Part shown: piece after piece, positions 1-6,331 of the stretch
Numbering within the stretch: position 1 is the first letter of the stretch
Layout: every line of letters begins with the position of its first letter
NCBI GenBank assembly: GCA_036517235.1
Contig: DATDXL010000074.1
Location: 1 to 11,329, forward strand
Source: 2-02-FULL-46-13 sp036517235
GTDB taxonomy: Bacteria; Patescibacteriota; Minisyncoccia; Phycocordibacterales; DSPV01
Direction of reading: 5' to 3'
DNA length: 11,329 nt
Made by a program: the position numbers and the translations under genes
The notes under the pieces: model-generated
Database searches by the model: none
What the model saw: only the letters and a program-made list of their open reading frames with translations
Told to the model about the DNA's origin: nothing

Positions 1-829
1 CTTTAAACGAGGGTTTGGTGGATGCGCAGTGTGCGAGGAAGTATTCCAAGTCCTCAGGTGTTCCTAGTCCCCACATTTCCGGTACGACGGCGGCTTGGAG
101 GACCTTTCCTTGGTCCAAGAGATTTTGGTAGAGCGGCGCGATATAGAATTCTCCTTTCACTGGGTCGCCGCTGCGCTTGTTCTGCCGGATGACCTTTTTC
201 GCCTTGTCGATGAAATTTTTACCTTTGGAGAAATAGTATGCACCGATATTGGCGTACGCGCCTTTTTCCATGAGCTCGCGGCTCTTCTCCGCGACCTCCG
301 CAATATAGTTCGTCCCCGGTCTGACGAGCGTGTAGCTCCATTTAGGGATACCCTCGTTTCGTGCTTGAAATACAGGTATGATACCGGCGGTTTTCGGATC
401 TTTGTGAGCGATGAGCTCCGCAAAATAACTCCCGTTGAAATAGTGGTCAGTATCGGATATCAAAAGATCGTCTTCGGGATCGATGAATAATTCAGCTTTG
501 AGGGCCGTTTCGGACGCACCTCGGGTAACGCTATCGATAACAATGACCGTGATCGCGTCAGAATAGATTTCTTTGAGTTTTTTCTCGATGCCGTGCGCAT
601 CGTTGTGCTCCTTGAGTATGATGAACGCGACGTCACGAGGGGTGACACGCAGAGCACCGGTTACTTTTTCTCCGGTGTGTTCAAAGAAGGGGAGAGAGCC
701 AGTTGCCCAGCGTATCATCGGGTAACCTTTGACGTCGATGAAGGGTTTCGGTTTTAAGTAGTGAGGGTTCTTGTCGGCGACTTTTTGGAAACGGCTACCG
801 AGCCCCGCCATGGGGAAAATGATCTTCAT
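1..829 (-). CDS. Sugar nucleotidyltransferase, C-terminus beyond window
   Basis: The frame is open from ATG at 829 to the window edge, giving 276 residues with the C-terminus missing. The N-terminus (MKIIFPMAGLGSRF) carries the GxGxRF nucleotide-binding loop of the NTP_transferase fold at residues 9-14. KPKPFIDV follows at 26-33 and a metal-binding type DTD at 126-128 (ISDTDHYF). These enzymes join a sugar-1-phosphate to an NTP, giving an NDP-sugar in the cytoplasm. The start overlaps the stop of the upstream HAD gene by four bases (ATGA), so the two are probably translationally coupled. Substrate cannot be read from the sequence. A glycosyltransferase-like or choline-phosphate-type relative is possible, but the GxGxRF loop makes a nucleotidyltransferase much more likely. 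Confidence 0.85.
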   Translation of the reverse strand, partial: MKIIFPMAGLGSRFQKVADKNPHYLKPKPFIDVKGYPMIRWATGSLPFFEHTGEKVTGALRVTPRDVAFIILKEHNDAHGIEKKLKEIYSDAITVIVIDSVTRGASETALKAELFIDPEDDLLISDTDHYFNGSYFAELIAHKDPKTAGIIPVFQARNEGIPKWSYTLVRPGTNYIAEVAEKSRELMEKGAYANIGAYYFSKGKNFIDKAKKVIRQNKRSGDPVKGEFYIAPLYQNLLDQGKVLQAAVVPEMWGLGTPEDLEYFLAHCASTKPSFK

Positions 830-1446
830 GGTGTTAGTATTTCGCTAAACAATTCTAAATTGACATCCTCGACGCCCCGTACCTCGTAGACTTCCGCGCC
901 GCTTGCCTTTGCCGCAGCGATTCCGTGCGGCGCATCTTCGACGATGATGCACTCATGCGGTTTTACGTTCAGGGCTTTAAAAGTCTTTAGAAAAATCTCC
1001 GGGTGTGGTTTGGGGTTTTTTACTTCGTCGTTCCCGATAATGAAATCAAAAAATTCAAAGAGGTTGGCCGACCTGAGCATCATATGCAGTGTCTCTTTTA
1101 TAGAATTTGAACAGCATGCAAGCTTATAGTTTTTTTCTTTGAGTTGTTTGAGAAGGATGATTTTTGAGTAGTCTGGTGGACAATATTTCGGAATAATCTC
1201 CTTGGTGTTTTTTTGTTTTACTTCGTTGATAAATTCACGCAAGCCGCTAGGCAGACGCCCCTGTTTTTCCAGAACCTCGATTTTCTTTCGTGTCGGAAGA
1301 CCATTGAAGAGCCTGTAGTGCTCCTCACGCTCTATCGAGGTGCCAAAAAGCGAGAGCGCGCGATTCAGCGCTTCATAGTGTCCATCTGGCATGTTAACGA
1401 GTACACCATCGAGGTCAAAGAGTATCGCTTTGCAGTTCTTTTTCAT
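826..1446 (-). CDS. HAD-superfamily phosphatase/phosphoglucomutase-like
   Basis: 206 residues, a usual length for the beta-phosphoglucomutase-like HAD subgroup. All four HAD motifs are visible: DLDGV with nucleophile Asp11 and Asp13; motif II Ser113 (CCSNS); motif III Lys146 (NPKPHP); and motif IV Glu170-Asp171 (VEDAPHG). A helical cap lies between residues 15 and 95. It probably removes or moves a phosphate on a sugar phosphate, preparing substrate for the nucleotidyltransferase that overlaps its 3' end. The ATG at 1446 lies only about four bases after the predicted transcription start and has no Shine-Dalgarno sequence, so the mRNA may be almost leaderless. Substrate is unknown. Confidence 0.88.
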   Translation of the reverse strand: MKKNCKAILFDLDGVLVNMPDGHYEALNRALSLFGTSIEREEHYRLFNGLPTRKKIEVLEKQGRLPSGLREFINEVKQKNTKEIIPKYCPPDYSKIILLKQLKEKNYKLACCSNSIKETLHMMLRSANLFEFFDFIIGNDEVKNPKPHPEIFLKTFKALNVKPHECIIVEDAPHGIAAAKASGAEVYEVRGVEDVNLELFSEILTP

Positions 1447-1456
1447 GTGTAGTTTT

Positions 1457-1495
1457 ACTATACACTAGGTGTCAAAAGGTGTCAAAAGGTGTCAA
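1457..1495 (-). promoter_or_regulatory. Sigma-70-type promoter of the HAD operon
   Basis: Read on the minus strand: -35 TTGACA at 1485-1480, a 17-bp spacer, and -10 TATAGT at 1462-1457. Transcription should start near 1450, four bases before the HAD start codon. Two further TTGACA copies sit at 1495-1490 and 1475-1470, each ten bases from the central one, so one lies upstream of the -35 and one lies inside the spacer. Confidence 0.75.
1468..1495. repeat. 10-bp tandem repeat GGTGTCAAAA (2.8 copies)
   Basis: Three GGTGTCAA units at exact 10-bp spacing, joined by AA. On the minus strand each unit holds a TTGACA box. A two-unit version is at 7907-7924, in front of the HTH operon and at the same distance from its -10 box. 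Confidence 0.9.
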
Positions 1496-1503
1496 TATAA
1501 ATG

Positions 1504-1577
1504 TACTACTTTTAGTGGAAATCAAACAATTCGTCATCCAGTACGTGTAGATGGCGAATCGTTTGATGGATGTAGTA
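1504..1577. repeat. Long imperfect hairpin between LamG and HAD genes
   Basis: Arms at 1521-1538 and 1550-1567 are 18 bases each with two mismatches (one is a G-U wobble in RNA) and an 11-base loop. An outer stem, TACTAC at 1504-1509 with GTAGTA at 1572-1577, closes the structure with unequal bulges. It lies just past the LamG stop, so it could end that transcript, but there is no U-run on either strand. It could also be a small repeat-type insertion. The rest of this gap (1578-1621) shows nothing I recognise. Confidence 0.6.
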
Positions 1578-1621
1578 GAGCTCTCGGAAGAGAACCGGAA
1601 ATATTTTACTCTCTCTCGTTA

Positions 1622-2830
1622 TCAAATCTCCTCCGCACGTAGATAACTGCCGCGCAAGACACCTGTTAGTGTTGCCTTAGAGGTGTTTTGAGCCCATTGG
1701 AAATGGACATCTCCACCCATACTTCCCATTTTGACGGTACCAGTGATCTGGATAGCGTTTATCTTATTGGCTTGTATGGGGAAGTTGCTCGTGTCTACAT
1801 CAGAAGTCTGAATAAATGCGGTATCCGACGAAGCGACCGAAACAGCGGCAAGATCAATGACTGCTCCGGAAGGAGTCGTGAAGGCAATCTTAATATCAGG
1901 CTGGGCGCTGGTACTGTTTGCAAAGATTACACCGTCAACGATGTATTCTTTGTTCGCAAGCAAGGTCAGTGTTAACTCGGTATCATTATCAGTTGTGCTG
2001 TCAGAAGAAAGTGTTTGAGTGGCACTCTTCCTGATTCTTAATACTGGAGACGAGGGAACAGGAAATGGAATATCTGTTGAGAACACGGGGCTTCCTGAAG
2101 CAGCTAAGTTGTATCCATTCGATGTTGCGTCGACAAAGTTGTCGTCATTGAGTTTGTAATATGCAACAAGGCCAGGTTCATTTCCCGCTAACTCTGTCTG
2201 GAAATTATTGTCAAGTTCGGTGCTAGTGCGAGCAGTATTCCACACTCGCACGTCATCGATAAGACCATCTGCATAGCCGGCAATTGTGCCGTTCTCATCC
2301 TCGACGCCGATTGTGAAGACGTCTGTTATTAGTGCTGTTCCGTCTCCAGAAGTTGCGACTGTAGCCCTTTCAGTATGAGTACCGTTAGCTGTTGTCTCAT
2401 ACAATTTAAGGTCTGTGCCATCGTATCGGAGTACAAGATGGTACCATGTCCCATTAGTGAGAGTGGTGGTCCAACTTGCGATGCCGGTTGTTACAGCACC
2501 CTGCCTTCGATACACCTTAACCTTTGGGGTACCTCCGTCGTCAACGTAGAGTAATACATACTGAACATTAGTATCAGCATCTCCCTTCGAGACTAGATTA
2601 TAAGTCGCTCCACTCGGGGTACTTTCAGGTTTATACCAGAGTTCAATAGTGGTAGGACTATTAGTAATTCCGAGGTCGTTCGCGATACGTGCGTATTGAT
2701 TGGAACTCGCTTCAAAATCGACTGAATTTGAATTGGCGGCATATACTTGGTTTATTGCAAAATATAGCGATACTGCTATGATTAAAATTAGCAAGGGCAA
2801 TACCACACTGTTTTTACGCAATATATTCAT
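1622..2830 (-). CDS. Exported LamG-like (concanavalin A-fold) protein
   Basis: 402 residues from ATG at 2830. An in-frame TTG at 2848 would add six residues, but the ATG places the signal peptide correctly. Residues 1-31 are a Sec signal: positive start, hydrophobic core, and likely cleavage after QVYA. Residues about 35-251 look like a LamG-like jellyroll, with the NYARI-type opening (NQYARI), TIELWYKP, WYHLVLRYDG, and DGLIDDVRVWNTAR at about 189-202. Residues about 263-402 form a second, Ser/Thr-rich beta domain resembling receptor-binding or fibre-type domains. No LPxTG or membrane anchor is seen, so it is probably secreted or carried on the surface. It ends the export-gene run, so glycan binding is plausible but unproven. 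Few charged residues and no visible catalytic set argue against an enzyme. Confidence 0.82.
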   Translation of the reverse strand: MNILRKNSVVLPLLILIIAVSLYFAINQVYAANSNSVDFEASSNQYARIANDLGITNSPTTIELWYKPESTPSGATYNLVSKGDADTNVQYVLLYVDDGGTPKVKVYRRQGAVTTGIASWTTTLTNGTWYHLVLRYDGTDLKLYETTANGTHTERATVATSGDGTALITDVFTIGVEDENGTIAGYADGLIDDVRVWNTARTSTELDNNFQTELAGNEPGLVAYYKLNDDNFVDATSNGYNLAASGSPVFSTDIPFPVPSSPVLRIRKSATQTLSSDSTTDNDTELTLTLLANKEYIVDGVIFANSTSAQPDIKIAFTTPSGAVIDLAAVSVASSDTAFIQTSDVDTSNFPIQANKINAIQITGTVKMGSMGGDVHFQWAQNTSKATLTGVLRGSYLRAEEI

Positions 2831-2861
2831 ATTTTCATAACTAGCCAATAATTAAAATCCT

Positions 2862-2890
2862 ATCATAGACGCGCTTGTGATACTATTTCA
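2862..2890 (-). promoter_or_regulatory. Possible promoter of the LamG gene
   Basis: A good -10 box, TATGAT at 2867-2862, would start transcription near 2855, 25 bases before ATG 2830. The -35 position (2890-2885, TGAAAT) matches poorly. The LamG gene may instead be read from upstream. Confidence 0.3.
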
Positions 2891-2905
2891 GTTCTGTTAC
2901 CTATA

Positions 2906-2933
2906 TTGAGATGTCCAATCTCAAGGTTTTTTT
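2906..2933 (+). terminator. Small hairpin plus T-run, plus-strand orientation
   Basis: TTGAGAT (2906-2912) pairs perfectly with ATCTCAA (2918-2924) over a 5-base loop, followed by GG and seven T at 2927-2933. It would work on plus-strand transcripts, where no gene ends. On the minus strand it overlaps the methyltransferase stop but lacks a downstream T-run. It is a weak, possibly antisense, terminator. Confidence 0.35.
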
Positions 2934-3727
2934 GCAGTAAAGAATATCCATTTCTCGTGTCCGATACCTTCACCACCACCAGGACCTGCATTTCTAATCC
3001 AATACTCAAAATCTTCAAAACCGATTTTTTTCAAGTCGTCCCCGACTTGTTCAGGTGACGATATTTGAGTATCCATTGCTCCATTTGTCTTTAACGCATT
3101 AAAGTAATCTTCGTAATATCCAACGCTGTAATTTGGCAGTGTTTTACCGAACCCCATTTGAATAGAAATTCTACCTCCTTTTTCAAGGGCTCGATAAAAT
3201 TCTTTCAACAAATTAAATCTTGTGCTATAGCAGCAGATATGTTGTAGGGTAATTGTTGAGAAAATGAATCCATAGACGTTGTCTCTGATTTCTGAGAGAT
3301 CAAAACCGTTATTTACATAAAGTTTACTGTCAATTTTATGCCGTTTCAGTTTTTTTCTTGCCCGTCCTATGTTGACTGAACCAATATCAACCCCGTCAAG
3401 ACGTCTAAATCTATCGTGATATCTTATAATATTTCTTCCAACTCCAGTCCCAAAATCTAGAGCTAACTTGTCTTTATACAAATAGGCGTATTTCATCAGG
3501 AACTCATCATAATCTTTCCATTTATTGTGTTCTTCGTAATTTCCGACAACAGCTTCATCAGAGATGTTGGCTAACCAATCGTATCTTTTACGTTGAAAAT
3601 ATGCGTACTTCTTATCTTTTGATAAGAAAGTCCATTTTATAAGGCTCCAACCTAAAACCCGAAAGGGGGTCAGAAGGTTAAAAATCTTTTTACTTACTCG
3701 TTTTGGTATAAATCTTGTTCCTTTCAC
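2921..3727 (-). CDS. SAM-dependent methyltransferase, class I
   Basis: 268 residues from a GTG at 3727. Class I Rossmann methyltransferase motifs are clear: motif I DFGTGVGRN at residues 91-99, the acidic ribose-binding residue Asp114 (GVDIG), and motif IV/post-I region with STITLQHI at 157-164. FYRALEKGGRISIQMG at 177-192 is the usual strand after the LKPGG-type turn. The N-terminal 80 residues are basic and aromatic. Its place directly after the Wzt-like ATPase suggests methylation of the exported glycan (chain-end or O-methylation), as seen in some ABC-exported O antigens; that is inference. The gene is visibly richer in A/T than the transporter genes, hinting at separate acquisition. Confidence 0.82.
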   Translation of the reverse strand: MKGTRFIPKRVSKKIFNLLTPFRVLGWSLIKWTFLSKDKKYAYFQRKRYDWLANISDEAVVGNYEEHNKWKDYDEFLMKYAYLYKDKLALDFGTGVGRNIIRYHDRFRRLDGVDIGSVNIGRARKKLKRHKIDSKLYVNNGFDLSEIRDNVYGFIFSTITLQHICCYSTRFNLLKEFYRALEKGGRISIQMGFGKTLPNYSVGYYEDYFNALKTNGAMDTQISSPEQVGDDLKKIGFEDFEYWIRNAGPGGGEGIGHEKWIFFTAKKP

Positions 3728-3759
3728 GGTTTTATTTTCACTCTAAGTTATTGATAAGT

Positions 3760-3765
3760 ATTATA
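3760..3765 (-). promoter_or_regulatory. Perfect -10 box upstream of methyltransferase
   Basis: TATAAT read on the minus strand, in the 72-bp gap before the GTG at 3727. The matching -35 zone (around 3783-3788) is poor. A 5-bp ATATC/GATAT inverted repeat covers 3764-3777. This may be an internal promoter. Confidence 0.35.
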
Positions 3766-3799
3766 TCCGCAGATATACATCACTAGTCGAGAGTTGTTT

Positions 3800-5068
3800 T
3801 CAGTTGTCGGACACGGACCAAAGGGGTCGGAAGCAGTTACGTTGGTACGGGGCTGGGCGGAACCGAGTTCCTGGTCCCGAAATATTGATGAGGGTGAAGG
3901 TGAGTTGCCCGGTTTCCCCGCCAACCAGGCGCTTCCCTCCAGCGACCCCCATATCTATTTCTATGCGATAGGAACCCTCCGCCAAAGTATTCTCAGGAAT
4001 AATAAACTTTTTCTTGAAAGTGCCTGGAGGAACCATCGGGCTCGCAGATTGTTCCGCGTCATCATAGAGGGTGTTGGCGATGACATTTCCGTATTCGGAG
4101 TAGAGCGTAAATCCAATGACGACATTTTTCGTCGGCTGGTTGATCTCTCCCTCCATTGTCACCTCAAGCGGCGCGGCGGTATGGAATTGAGATCCCGAAT
4201 CAAGCATGCGGATCTGCGTATGGGTAAGGCGCATGTGGTCGTTGCCTCCCATGCCGCGCCATTCGTGTTCTTCGGTACGGACGTGTTCGGCAAGGTAATG
4301 CTGAATGACTTTATCCGTGTCGCCCATCATGACGACCTTTCCCTTATCTAAGAGAACGGAACGTTTGCAGAGCTGATTGATGGCCGACATGTTATGGCTC
4401 ACAAAGATGATGGTGCGCCCTTCTTTTTTTGTCACCTCGTCCATTTTTCCAAGGCATTTCTTTTGGAATTCAGCGTCCCCGACCGCGAGCACCTCGTCCA
4501 CAAGAAGGATGTCTGGTTCCATATGGGCGGCTACCGAGAATGCGAGTCGAACATACATGCCGCTCGAGTAGCGCTTGACGGGGGTATCGATGAACTGCTC
4601 TACACCGGAAAATTCGATAATCCTGTCCATTTTCTCCTTTATCTCTTTTCTCGTCATACCGAGGATGGCCCCATTGAGGAAGATGTTCTCTCTGCCGGTC
4701 AATTCAGGATGGAACCCGGTGCCGACCTCAAGGAGTGAAGCGGCTTTTCCTTTTAGCTTTATTTCGCCTGTCGTGGGAGGCGTGATACCGGTGAGGATCT
4801 TGAGGAGCGTTGATTTTCCGGCTCCATTTTTGCCGATGATGCCGATGACCTCTCCCTTCTTCACCTCTAGGTTTATGTCTTGAAGCGCCCAGAACTCTTC
4901 TTTTTTCTCTCTTCCGAGGAGCTGCTTTGCTTTGCTTTTGGCATGCGCGAAAGGGCTCCACAGGATGTTCGTGATGACATCGCGCAATGCGACGTATTTT
5001 CTCCCGGCGCTCTGGGTGATGTTATACCGCTTGGATACGTTTTGTATTGAAATGACTGAATCGGACAT
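3800..5068 (-). CDS. wzt: Wzt-like polysaccharide ABC exporter ATPase
   Basis: 422 residues from ATG at 5068 (MSDSVISIQNVSKRYN, the normal Wzt opening). An in-frame TTG at 5089 would add seven less typical residues. The nucleotide-binding domain has Walker A GKNGAGKST at about 79-87, signature SSGMYVRL at about 168-175, Walker B ILLVDE ending at Asp191-Glu192, and switch His225 (FVSHN). Residues about 268-422 form the beta-rich C-terminal extension that in Wzt proteins binds the finished glycan end. It drives export of lipid-linked polysaccharide with the Wzm-like permease encoded upstream at 5285-6184. The two genes are split by a 216-bp gap holding a decayed gene and repeats, which is unusual because wzm and wzt normally touch. 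Confidence 0.92.
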   Translation of the reverse strand: MSDSVISIQNVSKRYNITQSAGRKYVALRDVITNILWSPFAHAKSKAKQLLGREKKEEFWALQDINLEVKKGEVIGIIGKNGAGKSTLLKILTGITPPTTGEIKLKGKAASLLEVGTGFHPELTGRENIFLNGAILGMTRKEIKEKMDRIIEFSGVEQFIDTPVKRYSSGMYVRLAFSVAAHMEPDILLVDEVLAVGDAEFQKKCLGKMDEVTKKEGRTIIFVSHNMSAINQLCKRSVLLDKGKVVMMGDTDKVIQHYLAEHVRTEEHEWRGMGGNDHMRLTHTQIRMLDSGSQFHTAAPLEVTMEGEINQPTKNVVIGFTLYSEYGNVIANTLYDDAEQSASPMVPPGTFKKKFIIPENTLAEGSYRIEIDMGVAGGKRLVGGETGQLTFTLINISGPGTRFRPAPYQRNCFRPLWSVSDN

Positions 5069-5209
5069 ACAAATATACGAATGATACAAATCTACTAATC
5101 TCTACGAATAATTATGGACGGGGAACAGAACTCCAGCCAGCATATAGGAAAGATCCGGATACATCACCTTTTCTGGTTCCATCTTATTTGCAGCCATTCG
5201 TATATTTGT
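5069..5209. repeat. 15-bp perfect inverted repeat flanking a gene fragment
   Basis: ACAAATATACGAATG at 5069-5083 is the exact reverse complement of 5195-5209. The right arm lies inside the duplicated N-terminus of the PDDEXK_3 fragment and the left arm abuts the Wzt start codon. It belongs to the ATTCGTAT-type degenerate repeat DNA of this window. Confidence 0.85.
5081..5109. repeat. 29-bp dispersed repeat, copy 1
   Basis: Matches 6241-6269 in the same orientation at 25 of 29 positions, with a shared core AATCTCTACGAAT. Copy 1 begins where the PDDEXK_3 fragment loses its homology and leads to the Wzt start. It contains the stop codon of that fragment. Confidence 0.8.
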
Positions 5210-5266
5210 TTGCATTTGTTGATTTGTATTAATCTTATTTGCAGCCATTTGTTTATTTGTATTCAT
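5102..5266 (-). pseudogene. Decayed N-terminus of a GxxExxxY / PDDEXK_3 gene
   Basis: A 54-codon frame, ATG 5266 to TAG 5104-5102. Its second half, KVMYPDLSYMLAGVLFPVHN, has the YPELSYxxxGxxFxVHN opening of GxxExxxY proteins (PDDEXK_3 family, normally about 120-130 residues). The homology stops straight after VHN, where repeat DNA and a stop take over, so the nuclease-fold body is missing. The first 28 residues are an Asn/Thr/Gln-rich lead in which MAANK occurs twice, from an in-frame 51-bp duplication. Starts are possible at 5266, 5248 or 5197. It splits wzm from wzt. It is almost certainly non-functional as a nuclease-like protein, though a short peptide could still be made. Confidence 0.7.
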
Positions 5267-5282
5267 TTGTAGATTGGCAATT
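5181..5282. repeat. Two tandem copies of a 51-bp unit
   Basis: Copies at 5181-5231 and 5232-5282 share their first 18 bases exactly (ATCTTATTTGCAGCCATT) and stay mostly alike to about base 44. As 51 is a multiple of three, the duplication keeps the minus-strand reading frame of the gene fragment. Confidence 0.88.
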
Positions 5283-5284
5283 CT

Positions 5285-6184
5285 TTATATGACATCGGCG
5301 AAAAAGCGCTCCGTTTTTTTAAAGAAGATGATGCCGATCACGAAGAGCACAAGGCTGATGAGCCCAGAGAACAAGAGACTGCTCCACTCGATGGGTGCGG
5401 TTCCTAAAAGTCCCGCCCGCGCGCTCTCGATGACACTCGCCATGGGATTCAATTTGAGGATCCACTCATATTTACCCGCGATGGATGTCGGATAGATGAC
5501 CGGTGTCACGAATATGAGCATCTGGATGAAATAGGGGAGTACATAGCGGACATCTCGGTATTTGACGTTTATCGAACAGAGAATAAGCCCCGCCCCTTGA
5601 GAGGCCATGAACGCGATGAGAAAGAGAAGAGGGACGATGGCTACCCCTACAAGACTCGGGTAGTACCCGTAGTAGAGCATGAGAACTATTAGGACGAGCG
5701 AAGCGATGAAGGTGTCCACAAGCTTTGTGGTTGAGGCAGATATAGGCAACAGGAGGCGGGGGAAATAGACCTTGGTCACGATAGAAGCGTTTCCTACAAG
5801 TGTGCTTGAAGCGTCCGAGAGTGAGTTCGTGAAGAACATCCAAAGTATGAGTCCGCTGTAGACGAAAATGGGATAGGGGATGCCATCGGACGGTAGGTTC
5901 GCCAGTTTTCCGAAGACGACCGAGAAGACGACCATTGCCATGATGGGCTGGAACACCGCCCACACGATACCTACGATGGTCTGTTTGTATTTAACCTTGA
6001 TGTCGCGCCACGCGAAGAAATAAAGCAATTCGCGGTAATCCCAAAGCTCTTGGAGGTCATTCCAACTTAAAGTCTTTCGGGGGCGTATGATTTTAGTCCA
6101 CCCCGTAGTAGAAAGTGACATCGCGTGGGCACGCGAGACGTCTGATAGGCCATTGTGAGATGTTTTTGTTTTTTTCTCATTCAT
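5285..6184 (-). CDS. wzm: Wzm-like ABC-2 polysaccharide export permease
   Basis: 299 residues with about six membrane segments (roughly 68-92, 105-127, 148-172, 176-203, 214-231, 267-287). The signature stretch before the first segment, FFAWRDIKVKYKQT at 56-69, is typical of O-antigen/teichoic-acid permeases of the ABC-2 family. PFAM-like features also include FPRLLLPIS at 141-149 and VKYRDVRY at 207-214. It forms the channel through which the Wzt-like ATPase moves lipid-linked glycan across the membrane. The ATG at 6184 overlaps the stop of an upstream remnant frame (ATGA). A later ATG at 6121 is possible, but the first keeps the coupling signal. Confidence 0.92.
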   Translation of the reverse strand: MNEKKTKTSHNGLSDVSRAHAMSLSTTGWTKIIRPRKTLSWNDLQELWDYRELLYFFAWRDIKVKYKQTIVGIVWAVFQPIMAMVVFSVVFGKLANLPSDGIPYPIFVYSGLILWMFFTNSLSDASSTLVGNASIVTKVYFPRLLLPISASTTKLVDTFIASLVLIVLMLYYGYYPSLVGVAIVPLLFLIAFMASQGAGLILCSINVKYRDVRYVLPYFIQMLIFVTPVIYPTSIAGKYEWILKLNPMASVIESARAGLLGTAPIEWSSLLFSGLISLVLFVIGIIFFKKTERFFADVI

Positions 6185-6246
6185 ATCAACTTTAGATATT
6201 TTTCAATGTCACTTTTCACTACGGGGTCCAGGCTTCCGTCATAATA
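6181..6246 (-). pseudogene. Possible C-terminal remnant of a lost gene
   Basis: A frame open from just after an in-frame TAG (6249-6247) to TGA at 6183-6181 reads YYDGSLDPVVKSDIEKYLKLI. It has protein-like composition and ends in a 4-base ATGA overlap with the permease start, as a real operon partner would. There is no start codon, and the frame runs into the 29-bp repeat at 6241. I do not recognise the family. Chance cannot be excluded at 21 codons. Confidence 0.35.
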
Positions 6247-6331
6247 CTAATCTGCGAATCTCTACGAATCGGCACGTTTGTTTTTCTTTTTTTGTTGTCA
6301 TTTGTAGATTCGAATCATTCGTATATTGGTA
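6241..6331. repeat. 29-bp repeat copy 2 and ATTCGTAT-type repeat DNA
   Basis: 6241-6269 matches 5081-5109 at 25 of 29 bases. The rest, to the gmd stop, holds a T-rich run (6278-6298) and the pieces CATTTGTAGATTCG and CATTCGTATATTGGT, which resemble the lead sequence of the PDDEXK_3 fragment. No intact gene is seen. Confidence 0.7.

Noticed and set aside
95..490. 131-codon plus-strand frame at the left edge
   Set aside because: It is antisense to the nucleotidyltransferase, whose motifs are clear on the other strand.
3794..4351. 185-codon plus-strand frame
   Set aside because: It is antisense to the Wzt C-terminal domain, with no recognisable motif or start context.
5181..5282. Tandem repeats suggesting a CRISPR array, with a Cas2-like gene elsewhere
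   Set aside because: There are only two adjacent 51-bp units without spacers, lying within a reading frame. The Cas2-like fold belongs to a PaaX-type regulator and no other cas gene is present.
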